A stretch of DNA of 64,000 bases. Source: an uncultured bacterium (GTDB taxonomy: Bacteria; Verrucomicrobiota; Lentisphaeria; Victivallales; UBA1829). Below the pieces are notes generated by a model, which was not told the DNA's origin, did no database searches, and saw only the letters and a list, made by a program, of their open reading frames with translations. The stretch is from the NCBI GenBank assembly GCA_949292215.1, contig CASEYW010000093.1, positions 62,001 through 126,000 of the forward strand. Direction: 5' to 3'. A program made the translations under genes and the position numbers. This document shows, in pieces, positions 1 to 9,230 of this stretch (positions are counted from its first letter, which is position 1; each line of letters opens with the position of its first letter).

Positions 1-943
1 GGACAGACAGCGTACTTCCGTCCCGTTCGATCCGGGAAACTTCCGGCACGGAACGGTTGTTCAGAACAGCGTCCGCAAAATCGAAGATTGTCTCCTCTCT
101 CCACGAGGAAGTATGATCGTGCGGATACGCGACCCGCACCGAAAGACGTTTCATCGGAGACGGCGCCGTATCAAATGATCTCTGAAGTGACGGCGGCGGG
201 AACGCAAAATCGTTGCTTCCGCTGAAGAACAGCATCGGCAGGGCCGCGTTCTCCAGGTAAATACCGGGATCCCAGAGAGAAAACCATTTTTCCCGCAGTT
301 CCGGTGTCGATTGCGGGTGTTCGAACTGAAGTGCAGACGAAATTTCATTCAGAAAACCGCACCCGTAAACCGGGATGGCAAACCGGAAACGGTCGTCAAG
401 CCCCGCGACCATGCAGGTCAGAACCCCCCCCCAGGAGATGCCAGTCACACCAATGCGGGAGGAATCCACACCCGGAAGGGAACGCAGAAAGGAGTGTCCG
501 AGAATCGCCGCTGAAACCGCATGGTACGGCCACTGCTCCTCCGGAGAAACAGCCGCCTCTTCGAAGCGACCCCATCCGCGCGGACCACCGGACTCGTGCG
601 AGGGCCACTGCCAGCAGCAGGAACAGGGCGCCCAGCAAGGCGTGCATCCGCAGGTATCCATGGAAATTGCCGCATATCCGCGCTTGTTCCAGAGTGTGAC
701 CCAGTCAGCAAGAGCCGTACCTCCCCCTCCGTGGATCAGAACGACTCCGGGAACCGGATGCTCCGGGGATGCACCTTCCGGAAGCGAATAACAGGCAAAA
801 ACGCGCGTCGGCTTTCCCCGGTACGGAACACTTTCATAAAAAATCTGCGTCACACCCGGATAGGAATAGACCGAGGCAGAATAAGACATCGGGGTTTTGT
901 AAAGTTCTCGAACAGATCGGAAAGGGGTTTGCTCCAGATTCAT
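1..943 (-). CDS. alpha/beta hydrolase, acetyl-xylan-esterase-like (3' end outside window)
   Basis: A continuous minus-strand frame runs from an ATG at 943 to the left edge without a stop, so the C-terminus is missing. The roughly 314 visible residues show an alpha/beta hydrolase: an oxyanion-type HGGGG segment near residue 72, the nucleophile elbow GISWGG near residue 170, and a late DFAFPPP segment where the acid residue is expected, followed by a PHDH segment. The pattern resembles the acetyl xylan esterase/CocE-like dienelactone hydrolase group. No signal peptide is visible, so a cytoplasmic esterase is likely. A cysteine-rich stretch (CGCTPC...CSCC, residues about 99-110) is unusual. Its ATG overlaps the stop of the upstream lipoprotein gene by four bases (ATGA), suggesting translational coupling. 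Confidence 0.8.
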   Translation of the reverse strand, partial: MNLEQTPFRSVRELYKTPMSYSASVYSYPGVTQIFYESVPYRGKPTRVFACYSLPEGASPEHPVPGVVLIHGGGGTALADWVTLWNKRGYAAISMDTCGCTPCWAPCSCCWQWPSHESGGPRGWGRFEEAAVSPEEQWPYHAVSAAILGHSFLRSLPGVDSSRIGVTGISWGGVLTCMVAGLDDRFRFAIPVYGCGFLNEISSALQFEHPQSTPELREKWFSLWDPGIYLENAALPMLFFSGSNDFAFPPPSLQRSFDTAPSPMKRLSVRVAYPHDHTSSWREETIFDFADAVLNNRSVPEVSRIERDGSTLSV

Positions 944-1425
944 TTCTTTTTCTCCTGAAGTCTCAGAAGTTTTGCCTTGATGGTGATGTCATAAACAGGT
1001 TTTTCCGGTTGATTGCGTTTGCTGTAGTCAAGCATATCCTCGCGGAAGTAGCGGAAGGAGTTGCCGGAAGAGTCGTCAACAATCCAGCGATAACTGGCCT
1101 GATTGTTGATCTGATCGGTGCGTGCCATTCCGGCATAGACCCGGTCGACATCCGTAATCAGGACACCGTTTGCACCGTTGTCGCGGGCGAAGTTCTTGAT
1201 TTTCGCCTCGACCTCGGCGGACGTATAGGTGGTTCCGGCACTGGCGGTCAGAGACCCCAGAACGGTGTATTCCTTGACAGGGATCTGTTCCGGGGAGAAA
1301 TAGACCGTCACTTTTTCTCCGGAGGGAAGAGGCGGATCAGAGATGCCGTCGTAATCGATGTTGATGCAGGCGGTCAGCATGGCTCCGGCAAAGGAAGCGA
1401 GAAGAAGGAAAAATGGTTTTTTCAT
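940..1425 (-). CDS. small lipoprotein of unknown function
   Basis: 161 residues. The N-terminus is a lipoprotein signal peptide (KK, a hydrophobic stretch, then the lipobox LTAC with the lipidated Cys at residue 20), so the product should be anchored in the envelope. The middle holds a compact domain with segments YTVLGSLTAS and GANGVLITDV, the kind of alternating pattern seen in small YbjQ-like or DUF4156-like surface lipoproteins; this is only a resemblance. The C-terminus is lysine rich. It is the first gene of a pair with the downstream esterase (4-base overlap) and lies 21 bases after alanine racemase on the same strand. Confidence 0.75.
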   Translation of the reverse strand: MKKPFFLLLASFAGAMLTACINIDYDGISDPPLPSGEKVTVYFSPEQIPVKEYTVLGSLTASAGTTYTSAEVEAKIKNFARDNGANGVLITDVDRVYAGMARTDQINNQASYRWIVDDSSGNSFRYFREDMLDYSKRNQPEKPVYDITIKAKLLRLQEKKK

Positions 1426-1446
1426 TGAAGTGATCTCCTGGAAAAT

Positions 1447-2592
1447 TCAGTTGTCCGTCACACAAACGCGTTCGACCCGTGTTCCAAAGGAACAGATCAC
1501 GTCGTAGGAATGGGTTCCCTTGATCTGCGCCCAGTCCTCAACGGTAATCCGGTTTGCGCCCTCGCCGCCGATACAGGTGACGATCTCGCCAGGTTTCACT
1601 TCCCCCTCTTCGAAGCTGTCCAGAGAGATGGTCGTGTAATCCATGGAAAGACGCCCGAGAATCGGGCAGAGACGCCCTTTCACAAGCACGTATCCGCGAT
1701 TGGAAAGATTCAAAGGAAGTCCGTCCGCATATCCTGCGGCAATCGTTCCGACCCGTGTATCCTTGAACAGTTTGCAGGTGCAGCCGTAACCGATGGTGTG
1801 TCCGGCAGGCAGCGTGCGTACCGCAACGAGATACGTCTTCAGCGCAAGCACGGGTTCCAGTTTCAATGCACGCTGCCCTTCCGTATCGAAAGACCCGTGC
1901 AGATTGATTCCCGCACGGACATGAGTGAACGGCGGCACACAGGCAAAGGGACAGTTGTTAATGGCGTCGCTGTTGGCAATGTGCCGTTTTTCAAGGACTA
2001 TCCCGTTCTTTGTCAGCGTATCAATGATGGAAAGAAAGCGCGCCGCCTGAGCAAAGCTGTAGCGGTCCGCTCCATGATAGGCGATCGGGAAATGCGTATA
2101 GATTCCTTTCAACGCAAGATTCGGAAGTTTTACGACCTCCTTTGCTACACCAAGGACATCTTCTTCAAGGATGCCGAGCCGTCCCATTCCGGTATCGACT
2201 TTCAGCTGGACCTCGGTCGTCACCCCCTGGCGGACGGATTCCATGCTGATTTTTTTCGCAGTTTCCACATCCGTGATTCCGAGAATGATATGATTCCGGA
2301 CTGCGGGAGGAATTTCGTAATCCAGCACCGCCCCCAGGATCTGCACCGGCTTGCCGAACTTCACCAGAGGAAGCGCCTCCTTCAGCTCCGCAACGCAGAA
2401 TCCGGCGGCGTCCGCGCTGTTCAGCCGTTCCGCAATTTTTTCAACTCCGAGTCCATAGGCATTCGCCTTGAGGACCGCAAGAACCTGGAGCGGCTTCACA
2501 GCCTCCTGAATGTGTTTGAAATTGCGTTCAATGGTATCCAGATTGATTTCGACCCACACCCTGCTTTTCGGGGCCACTTCCGGTACTGTCAT
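1447..2592 (-). CDS. alr: alanine racemase
   Basis: 381 residues, the usual length for the PLP-dependent fold-type III enzyme that interconverts L- and D-alanine for peptidoglycan. The PLP-binding lysine is in VLKANAYGLG (K42) and the catalytic tyrosine is in AAGYADG (Y288). The arginine- and histidine-bearing segments GMGRLG and HIANSDA are also present. The start is supported by GAGGAG six bases upstream. A good sigma70-type promoter (TTGATT, 16 bases, TATATT) lies upstream. It precedes the lipoprotein and esterase genes on the same strand and may head a short operon. Confidence 0.95.
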   Translation of the reverse strand: MTVPEVAPKSRVWVEINLDTIERNFKHIQEAVKPLQVLAVLKANAYGLGVEKIAERLNSADAAGFCVAELKEALPLVKFGKPVQILGAVLDYEIPPAVRNHIILGITDVETAKKISMESVRQGVTTEVQLKVDTGMGRLGILEEDVLGVAKEVVKLPNLALKGIYTHFPIAYHGADRYSFAQAARFLSIIDTLTKNGIVLEKRHIANSDAINNCPFACVPPFTHVRAGINLHGSFDTEGQRALKLEPVLALKTYLVAVRTLPAGHTIGYGCTCKLFKDTRVGTIAAGYADGLPLNLSNRGYVLVKGRLCPILGRLSMDYTTISLDSFEEGEVKPGEIVTCIGGEGANRITVEDWAQIKGTHSYDVICSFGTRVERVCVTDN

Positions 2593-2630
2593 AATGTCTC
2601 CTCTCCCGGGTTGTTTTCTATGATACCGTC

Positions 2631-2658
2631 AATATACGCTGAAACAAAATAAAATCAA
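2631..2658 (-). promoter_or_regulatory. promoter of alr
   Basis: On the minus strand TTGATT (2658-2653), a 16-base spacer, then TATATT (2636-2631). It ends about 40 bases before the alr start codon. Confidence 0.6.
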
Positions 2659-2793
2659 GAGCGTGTGAAAAGGAATCGGCAGCAGTGGAAAAAACTTTTT
2701 TTCTTTTTTCAATCCTTCGGAAACACCGCCAAACTTGCATCTTGTTTTTTTCGTGGTATGTTTCATTAAACGAAAAATGAGGAATCCAAAGCC

Positions 2794-3498
2794 ATGAAAT
2801 ACTTTTTTTTATTGTTGCTCCTGTCTGTTCCGCTGGCGCTGATGCAGGCAAAAGACATCACGACAAAATCCGGCAAAACATATAAAAATTACACAGTGGC
2901 GGGATGCAGTGCAGAAGGCTTGACGATTCTTCACTCCACCGGCGGAGTCCTGATCCCCCTGGAAGACTGGCCAGAGGACCGGAAAGAGGAAGTCCGAAAA
3001 TACATCACAAAAATTGAACGGCGAAGAAAATTCATTGCGAACCGTCCCGATCTGAAAACAAAAAGCGGAACCGTCTTCAAAAAATACAAAATTCTCGGAT
3101 TCAACGCCAGCGGAGCGCGCATCTCGCACTGGGGGGGAATCTCGATCGTCAGTATCTCAGATCTGCCGGATGACATCCGCAAAAAATACGACGCTCAAAT
3201 CACGGCGCTGACCAAGCCCAAAGGAATCGTACTGGAAAACACTCTGGAAAAGCGCCCGGATAATCCCTTCCCCGCTGATATGGAACGAAGAGACAGCGGC
3301 AGACATCTCTGGAAAGGCAACAGCAACAAAGGCAGCGGCACTGAAATCGAAGCAAAAGCCGGAGATACCGTTGTAACAATCGGCGGTACTAAAAAAACAA
3401 CGAAGAAAAAGAAGTCCGAAAAAAAGAAAACCAAGGACAAAGACAAGGACAAAGATAAGAACAAGGATAAGGAAAAAGATAGCAAGGACGAAGACTGA
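2794..3498 (+). CDS. exported two-repeat protein with Lys/Asp-rich tail, unknown function
   Basis: 234 residues with an N-terminal signal peptide (hydrophobic residues 5-17, ending LMQA). Two internal repeats follow, about residues 21-78 and 85-140. Each begins with a (D/T)xKTKSGxxxKxY motif, continues as a beta-type segment ending in an I(S/P)xxDxPxD(I/R)(R/K) element, and looks like a small SH3-like or KOW-like domain. The last about 45 residues are almost only Lys, Asp and Glu (KDKDKDKDKNKDKEKD). Similar SGxxYxxxxV repeat proteins are common in Verrucomicrobia and Lentisphaerae, where their role is not known. A weak promoter (TTGCAT, 16, TATGTT, 2735-2762) precedes it. The antiporter gene starts 14 bases after its stop, so the two are probably co-transcribed. 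Confidence 0.75.
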   Translation: MKYFFLLLLLSVPLALMQAKDITTKSGKTYKNYTVAGCSAEGLTILHSTGGVLIPLEDWPEDRKEEVRKYITKIERRRKFIANRPDLKTKSGTVFKKYKILGFNASGARISHWGGISIVSISDLPDDIRKKYDAQITALTKPKGIVLENTLEKRPDNPFPADMERRDSGRHLWKGNSNKGSGTEIEAKAGDTVVTIGGTKKTTKKKKSEKKKTKDKDKDKDKNKDKEKDSKDED

Positions 3499-3512
3499 TC
3501 CGGTGCCGTTTC

Positions 3513-4838
3513 ATGGATATTACTGATTTTTCCGCCTGCCGTCCCCCGAGGGCAAAAGCTCTTGTTCCGTTTGCCGTATTTCTGATTTTCTATGTCGGAG
3601 TCTCCATCTGCGCCGGCAGTTTCTACAAGGTGCCGATGCCGATTGCATTTCTCGTGGCATCGGCAGTTGCGCTGGTGCTGGACCGCAAATCCTCCCTCCG
3701 GAGTAAAATCGAACTGTTTGCCCACGGCATGGGAAATGTCGATATCATGACCATGTGTCTGATCTTCATTCTCGCGGGGGCGTTCGCCGCGACGGCAAAA
3801 GCCATGGGAGCCGTGGAAGCGGCAAGTGCCATCGCCCTGCAGTTCATTCCTCCAAACCTGATTCTCTGCGGACTCTTTCTGGTTGCATGTTTTATTTCCA
3901 TTTCCATCGGGACCTCGGTAGGGACCATTGTTGCGCTGACGCCGATTGCAATTGACCTTACGGGCAACATCGGACTTTCCATCGGTCTCTGTCTCGGTGC
4001 GGTAGTGGGCGGCGCAATGTTCGGCGACAATCTCTCCATGATCTCCGATACGACCATTGCCGCAACCCGGACCCAAAATGTGGAAATGCGCAGCAAATTT
4101 CAATCCAACATCCGCATCGCGATTCCGGCGGCGGCATTTACGGTTCTCCTTTATATCTTTTTAAGCAAAGGGGCCTATGCGCCGGAACTCAAACCGCTGA
4201 GCTGGCTTTCGTATGTTTCGGTTCTGCCCTATCTGAGCGTACTCGTGCTGGCGCTGTTCGGATTCAACGTCATGGCTCTGCTGATGTTCGGAACGCTGTT
4301 CAGCGGAATCATCGGCATTCTCAATGGAGCATTTGACCTGTGGGGTTTTCTTGATGTGATGGGCAAAGGTTCGCTCAGCATGTCGGAAACACTGATCGTG
4401 GCGCTCCTCGCCGGAGGACTGCTGAAAGTCATCCGCTATAACGGAGGAATCGAATACATTCTGCTTCAAATTGAGAAACACATCCGGGGACGCCGTGGCG
4501 GGGAGCTCGGAATCTCTCTGCTTGTCATGGCGGTCAATGTCTTTACAGCAAACAATACGGTCGCGATTGTCATAGCGGGGCCGATCGCGAAGGACATTTC
4601 CGAGCGGTACGACATCGAACCGAAACGGTCCGCAAGCCTTCTGGACACATCCTCCTGCATCATTCAAGGAATTCTTCCCTACGGAGCACAAGTACTTGCA
4701 GCGGTGGGACTTGCGAGCAAGGCCTCGATTCCGGTCTCATCGCCGGACGTACTGAAATTCCTCTGTTACCCCTACGTTCTGGCTGTTTTCATGCTGCTCT
4801 CCATTCTCTTCTCGGCAAAAGGAAAGCGAACCATCTGA
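3513..4838 (+). CDS. NhaC-type Na+/H+ antiporter family membrane protein
   Basis: 441 residues, nearly all hydrophobic, with roughly 11-12 membrane segments. Family-typical elements are a glycine/threonine-rich pair of broken helices (SIGTSVGTIVALTPIA around residue 130 and GGAMFGDNLSMISDTTIAA around residue 168) and a later NNTVAIVIAGPIA segment, as in NhaC-like transporters. It should exchange sodium for protons, or in this broad family possibly an organic substrate, at the inner membrane. It follows the secreted repeat protein by 14 bases and converges on the PfkB kinase; both stop codons sit in one hairpin. Confidence 0.85.
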   Translation: MDITDFSACRPPRAKALVPFAVFLIFYVGVSICAGSFYKVPMPIAFLVASAVALVLDRKSSLRSKIELFAHGMGNVDIMTMCLIFILAGAFAATAKAMGAVEAASAIALQFIPPNLILCGLFLVACFISISIGTSVGTIVALTPIAIDLTGNIGLSIGLCLGAVVGGAMFGDNLSMISDTTIAATRTQNVEMRSKFQSNIRIAIPAAAFTVLLYIFLSKGAYAPELKPLSWLSYVSVLPYLSVLVLALFGFNVMALLMFGTLFSGIIGILNGAFDLWGFLDVMGKGSLSMSETLIVALLAGGLLKVIRYNGGIEYILLQIEKHIRGRRGGELGISLLVMAVNVFTANNTVAIVIAGPIAKDISERYDIEPKRSASLLDTSSCIIQGILPYGAQVLAAVGLASKASIPVSSPDVLKFLCYPYVLAVFMLLSILFSAKGKRTI

Positions 4839-4862
4839 AAGCAGAACAGAAGATTCAGATGG
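4831..4862. terminator. hairpin shared by convergent genes
   Basis: CCATCTGAA (4831-4839) pairs perfectly with TTCAGATGG (4854-4862), loop 14 bases. The arms contain the stop codons of the antiporter (4836-4838) and the kinase (4857-4855). There is no T-tract on either side, so termination is possible but not certain. Confidence 0.45.
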
Positions 4863-5673
4863 CCCCCGCCTGTCCGGCGACTTTTGCCGCAAGAGCATTC
4901 CCGGCATCCGCGCAAACCCGCAGATCGTCGCCATTCAAGTAGTGGTACAGGAACGCCGCACTGAACGCATCGCCTGCTCCAACCGTGCTGACAACTTTTA
5001 CCGGAACGGCGGGCGAAGAAACCATTCCTCCTTTGGAACAGACCTGGCAGCCGTCCGGTCCCAGCGTCAGAATCAGGACCTCCAAACCGAAGCGTTCTGT
5101 CATGGCGGCAGGGTCCGAAGGAAGATCGAACAAGTTGCTGAGAACCCGGAATTCCTCGTCGTTGATTTTCACGAGATCCGCATGAAGCAGCGAATCCCGA
5201 ATCAGCTCTTTTGAATAAAAATTCTGACGAAGATTCACATCGTAGAAGAAAGTTGTTTCCAAAGACTCCCACAAGCGGTGCAAAGTCGAACGCGACACCT
5301 CGGAACGCTGACTCAGTGTCCCGTAACAGAAGAGGTCGGGAGTTCCGTGGTAATCCGTCTTAATGTGGTCATAAGCACAGTCATTCAGGAATTCGTAACA
5401 GGGAATTTTTGCTGCATCGAGAGTTACGGTGACAGTTCCCGTCGGATGATCTGAACGATGCACATACGCCGTGCTCATGCCATATTGATCCAGTGCGGCA
5501 AAAACGGCATCGCCGAGCCGGTCGCTGCCGACCGATGAAATAATGGAGGCATCCGCTCCTTGCCGCTTCAACTGAACCGCCAGGTTCAGAGGTGCTCCGC
5601 CAAGGTGCGGTTCTCCCTCTATGACATCGAATAAAATTTCCCCGAAGGAAACAACAACCGGAATCTTTGCCAT
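4855..5673 (-). CDS. PfkB-family carbohydrate kinase, fructokinase-like
   Basis: 272 residues of the ribokinase/PfkB fold. N-terminal signature GGAPLNLAVQL near residue 25 and the C-terminal signature with catalytic Asp, VGAGDAFSAAFLYHY near residue 232, are both present. The enzyme would phosphorylate a sugar, probably fructose or a related hexose, with ATP in the cytoplasm. It is somewhat shorter than typical fructokinases (about 300) because the C-terminal helices after GNALAAK are abbreviated. The start has AAGGAG seven bases upstream. It lies 21 bases after the Nudix gene and is probably in one operon with it and clpC. Confidence 0.88.
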   Translation of the reverse strand: MAKIPVVVSFGEILFDVIEGEPHLGGAPLNLAVQLKRQGADASIISSVGSDRLGDAVFAALDQYGMSTAYVHRSDHPTGTVTVTLDAAKIPCYEFLNDCAYDHIKTDYHGTPDLFCYGTLSQRSEVSRSTLHRLWESLETTFFYDVNLRQNFYSKELIRDSLLHADLVKINDEEFRVLSNLFDLPSDPAAMTERFGLEVLILTLGPDGCQVCSKGGMVSSPAVPVKVVSTVGAGDAFSAAFLYHYLNGDDLRVCADAGNALAAKVAGQAGAI

Positions 5674-5694
5674 GACAAACTCCTTATTCCCATA

Positions 5695-6210
5695 TCAAAA
5701 CAAGTTTAGTTTCTTCAACTGCTCCAATTCGAGCAGGAGATTCGGTGTACATTCAGATCGGAGCGCCTCCAGTTCTGTCCTGGAGAAGAAACGGACCTCG
5801 TCGATTTCCGACCTCTGAAACCGGAACGGCCCGGCAGACTCAATGGAAAAAACGCGAACATTTTCGGATTCCACGGAATTGCGGATACGCGAATCGAACA
5901 GAAATTTCAGGGGAAGTGCCGAAGAAAGCCCCAGTTTCTCGCGCATTTCGCGCCGGGCGGCCGTTTCATAATCCTCGCCGCGGTCAAGATGTCCGCCGAC
6001 CGCGGTATCCCATTTCCCCGGCTGAATATCCTTGGTCCGGGTCCGGAGCTGAAGCAGAATCCGGTTCCCGTCGGGATGAAACACGACAACGTGCGCGGTC
6101 CGATGAATCAGAGAAGGATCCCCGTGACAGCGGCGGCGCGGAGCCGAACCGATCACCCGGTCGCTTTCATCAACGACATCGAAGATCTCTTCCGAATTAT
6201 TTTCCGGCAT
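5695..6210 (-). CDS. Nudix hydrolase
   Basis: 171 residues. The Nudix box reads GGHLDRGEDYETAARREMRE with the following KLGL, matching G-x5-E-x7-R-E-U-x-E-E-x-G-U except that the second Glu of the EE pair is Lys. The N-terminus (EIFDVVDESDRVIG) and the QPGKWDTAVGGH segment resemble the IPP-isomerase-like Nudix subgroup that often carries generic phosphohydrolase activity. The start overlaps the 3' end of clpC by 14 bases, with an AAGGA element inside clpC. Exact substrate cannot be read from sequence. Confidence 0.88.
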   Translation of the reverse strand: MPENNSEEIFDVVDESDRVIGSAPRRRCHGDPSLIHRTAHVVVFHPDGNRILLQLRTRTKDIQPGKWDTAVGGHLDRGEDYETAARREMREKLGLSSALPLKFLFDSRIRNSVESENVRVFSIESAGPFRFQRSEIDEVRFFSRTELEALRSECTPNLLLELEQLKKLNLF

Positions 6211-8869
6211 TCTTCTTTTTTCCTTTATCCTTTGGCGGAAGTTTTTTCTCTTTTCCGGAGACGCTTTTCTTTGCGTTCCGCGGAGCGGTCTTTTTTCCGG
6301 CAGCAGGCAAAGCCTTGCGCACTGGAGATGCCTTCAGCAGTTTCACTTCCGGTTCCACCTCCCGGGGGAAAAAGACGATTTTTCCATTATCGCGCCGTGC
6401 AACGATCCTCGCGGCATCGCCGAGAAGCCCCCGCAGGATACTATCCGCCAGCTCATCCTCAATGTAGCGCTCTATGGCGCGGCGAAGGGGACGCGCCCCG
6501 AACTCCGGCTGGAATCCTTTTTCAATAATAAAATCGACAACGGGCGATTCGATCTCCAGCACCTTCCCCTGGTCTTTCAGACGGTCGATCACTTTTTTCA
6601 GTTCCAGATTCACGATTTTGACAAGGTCTTCCCGTTCCAGTTTGCGGAAGACAATGACATCGTCAATCCGGTTGATGAACTCCGGCTTGAAACGTTTTTT
6701 CGCGATCTCCAACAGGCGATCCGCGATTTTCTGAAAAGATTCATTGGGTTTGAGTGCGCCATCGAATCCCATTCCTGCGCCTTTCCCCATCTGCTCTGCC
6801 CCGAGATTACTGGTCATGATGACGATGGTATTGCGGAAATCGACCTTTCTGCCGAGGCTGTCTGTAAGCTTTCCTTCTTCCAGAATCTGAAGGAGAAGAT
6901 GCATTACATCCGGATGCGCCTTTTCGATTTCGTCAAAGAGCACGACGCTGTACGGATGGCGCCGGACTCGCTCGGTCAGCTCGCCGCCCTCCCCGTGCCC
7001 GACATATCCCGGAGGAGAACCGACCAGCCGGCTCACATTGAATTTCTCCATGTATTCCGACATATCAACCTGAATCAGCGAATCGGGATCCCCGAAAATG
7101 AATTCCGCAAGCGCTTTTGCCAGCAGAGTTTTGCCGACTCCGGTCGGTCCGAGAAAGATGAAAGACCCGATCGGACGGCGCGGGTCCTTGAGATCCGCCC
7201 TGGAACGGCGCAGGGCACGCGAAACGGCGGAAACAGCGTCGGGCTGTCCGACGACGGTATTCATCAATTCCTCTTCCATCCGCAGCAACCGTGCGGTCTC
7301 CCCTTCCTGCATCTGGCTGACAGGGACACCGGTAAGCTTCGAAATGATCACGGCAATCTCCGGAGTGTCAATGACCGGACGACGTTTTTTGCAGAGTTCG
7401 TTCCACTCCTCCATCCGTCGTTCCAGTTCAGCGCGGAGGGCGCGTTCCTGATCACGGCAGTCGGCGGCCTCCTCGTACTTCTGGGCTGAGATTGCATTGT
7501 CTTTGCGGGCGCAGACTTCACGGATTTCCTCTTCCAGACCGGAAAGATCAGGAAGTTTCGGCGTATCGACAATCCGCGCGCGCGCACCGGCCTCATCAAT
7601 CACGTCAATGGCTTTATCCGGCAGGAAGCGTCCGGTAATGTAACGATCCGCCAGCTTGGCGGCAGCAGTGAGAGCCGCATCCGTGTAAACGACATTGTGA
7701 TGCTTCTCATACGGCTCCTTGAGTCCGTGAAGAATCCGGATGGTGTCTTCCACGGAAGGCGGCTCCACCATGACCGGCTGGAATCGCCGTTCCAGAGCGG
7801 CATCCTTTTCAATGCCCTTCCGATACTCGTCAAGCGTGGTAGCACCGACACACTGGAGCTCTCCGCGGGAAAGCGCCGGCTTGATGATGTTTGCAGCATC
7901 CATCGCGCCCTCAGCCCCTCCGGCTCCGACAATCGTATGCAATTCGTCAATAAACAGAATCACGGCTTTTGTATTTTTGACTTCATCGATCACAGCTTTG
8001 ATCCGCTCCTCAAACTGGCCGCGGTACTTGGTTCCGGCAATCATCAGGGGCAGATCTAGGGCGAAAACATGTTTGCTGCGCAAAAGCTCCGGTACGGAAC
8101 CGGAGGCAATCGCTTCAGCAAGCCCTTCAATGATCGCCGTTTTTCCAACGCCAGCCTCACCGATCAAAACCGGATTGTTTTTCGTCCGGCGGCAGAGAAT
8201 CTGGATGACCCGTTCTATCTCGTTTTTCCGTCCGATGACAGGATCAAGTTCCCCTTTGCGGGCAATTTCGGTCAGATCGCGTCCAAAGGCGGAAAGAGCG
8301 GGAAACATCTGTTCCGAGGAGGTGTTGTTCTGTGCCTGGGAATTCTGTGCCGGCAAACCTCCCGGACCCGGAATATCTTCCGGCTGAGCGTCTTCGGGGA
8401 TGTAATTCGGATCAAGAGCCTTGACGACCTCCTCTCGGACGCGCTCCACATTTACTTTCAAACTGCGGAGGATCTGCGCAGCCGCACTGTTGCCTTCGCG
8501 CAGAAGGGCCAGCAGAAGATGTTCTGTTCCAATATAGTTGTAATTCATTGCCTTGGCTTCATTTGCAGACATGGCAATGATGTTTTTCAAACGAGCGGTC
8601 ATTGGAGCGGGTCCTTCCTGCTTGGTCTGTCCGCCGGTACCGAACTGCCGCTCCACTTCAAAGCGCAACGTGTTCAAATCCAAACCCATTGCTTTCAGAA
8701 CGGAAACCGCCACCCCCTCCCCCAGCGAAATCAGACCGAGCAGAAGATGCTCGGTTCCGATATAATCATGGTTCAGGCGTTCGGACTCCTTCTGAGCAAG
8801 AGCCAGAACATGTTTGGCTCTCGGCGTAAAGTTTTTCAGCCAGGAGTTCAAATCATCAAAATCTGCCAT
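6197..8869 (-). CDS. clpC: ATP-dependent Clp protease ATP-binding subunit ClpC
   Basis: 890 residues from the preferred ATG at 8869 (AGGAG eight bases upstream; an ATG at 8875 is too close to it). Order of domains: two Clp-N repeats (about 1-150), first AAA+ module with Walker A GEAGVGKT and an LFIDELHT Walker B, a coiled middle domain with a UVR-like segment ([18 protein letters not shown]), second AAA+ module with Walker A GPTGVGKT and LFDEIEKA, and a lysine-rich C-terminus. A ClpP-docking loop is expected in the second module but I did not pinpoint it. It unfolds substrates for ClpP. The C-terminal about 50 residues are unusually basic ([12 protein letters not shown]). First gene of the clpC/Nudix/kinase operon. 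Confidence 0.95.
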   Translation of the reverse strand: MADFDDLNSWLKNFTPRAKHVLALAQKESERLNHDYIGTEHLLLGLISLGEGVAVSVLKAMGLDLNTLRFEVERQFGTGGQTKQEGPAPMTARLKNIIAMSANEAKAMNYNYIGTEHLLLALLREGNSAAAQILRSLKVNVERVREEVVKALDPNYIPEDAQPEDIPGPGGLPAQNSQAQNNTSSEQMFPALSAFGRDLTEIARKGELDPVIGRKNEIERVIQILCRRTKNNPVLIGEAGVGKTAIIEGLAEAIASGSVPELLRSKHVFALDLPLMIAGTKYRGQFEERIKAVIDEVKNTKAVILFIDELHTIVGAGGAEGAMDAANIIKPALSRGELQCVGATTLDEYRKGIEKDAALERRFQPVMVEPPSVEDTIRILHGLKEPYEKHHNVVYTDAALTAAAKLADRYITGRFLPDKAIDVIDEAGARARIVDTPKLPDLSGLEEEIREVCARKDNAISAQKYEEAADCRDQERALRAELERRMEEWNELCKKRRPVIDTPEIAVIISKLTGVPVSQMQEGETARLLRMEEELMNTVVGQPDAVSAVSRALRRSRADLKDPRRPIGSFIFLGPTGVGKTLLAKALAEFIFGDPDSLIQVDMSEYMEKFNVSRLVGSPPGYVGHGEGGELTERVRRHPYSVVLFDEIEKAHPDVMHLLLQILEEGKLTDSLGRKVDFRNTIVIMTSNLGAEQMGKGAGMGFDGALKPNESFQKIADRLLEIAKKRFKPEFINRIDDVIVFRKLEREDLVKIVNLELKKVIDRLKDQGKVLEIESPVVDFIIEKGFQPEFGARPLRRAIERYIEDELADSILRGLLGDAARIVARRDNGKIVFFPREVEPEVKLLKASPVRKALPAAGKKTAPRNAKKSVSGKEKKLPPKDKGKKKNAGK

Positions 8870-8913
8870 AGTCATTTCTCCTAAAAGTTCCTGTATGGAT
8901 CATATACATGGAG

Positions 8914-8941
8914 ATTGTAATCCAGCAAAAGAAAAAATCAA
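8914..8941 (-). promoter_or_regulatory. promoter of clpC operon
   Basis: Minus strand TTGATT (8941-8936), 16-base spacer, TACAAT (8919-8914), about 45 bases before the clpC start. Confidence 0.55.
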
Positions 8942-9079
8942 GTCCAATCCGTAAAAATAGTCGTGGAAAGATTTTCCGGAAATGCAGAAACGGAATGAAT
9001 TCTTTTGCAAAAACAACGGGGAAATGTATTTCCCCTTCATTTTCCTGAAAATAAAGAAGTTACCACCATGAAACATATC

Positions 9080-9168
9080 AAAAAAGTGAGAAAAAAAGCG
9101 TAAAAAATGCAAAAAATGCATAAAAACTCTCTTTTTTCGCAAAAAATGTCATAAAAAGCCAAAAAAAA
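9080..9168. promoter_or_regulatory. phased A-tracts, predicted curved DNA
   Basis: Eight A-tracts of 5-8 bases (starting at 9080, 9091, 9102, 9111, 9122, 9141, 9153, 9161) and one T-tract (9132-9137) recur with an average centre spacing of about 10.25 bases, close to one helical turn. They end directly upstream of the -35 box at 9171. Such phasing bends DNA and can act as an UP element or a nucleoid-protein site. The rest of the 8870-9230 gap holds only the two promoters. Confidence 0.7.
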
Positions 9169-9170
9169 CC

Positions 9171-9199
9171 TTGACCTTGTTTCATTAACGTGATAAGTT
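9171..9199 (+). promoter_or_regulatory. promoter of HTH gene
   Basis: TTGACC (9171-9176), 17-base spacer ending in TGA (extended -10), TAAGTT (9194-9199). Confidence 0.65.
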
Positions 9200-9230
9200 T
9201 ATAGGAAAGAACAGCATGGAGGATAATCCT

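Noticed and set aside
3195..4103. 302-residue minus frame with Ser/Leu repeats
   Set aside because: It is the antisense of the Lys/Asp-rich tail and antiporter; the SLSLSL pattern is a by-product of the KDKD codons.
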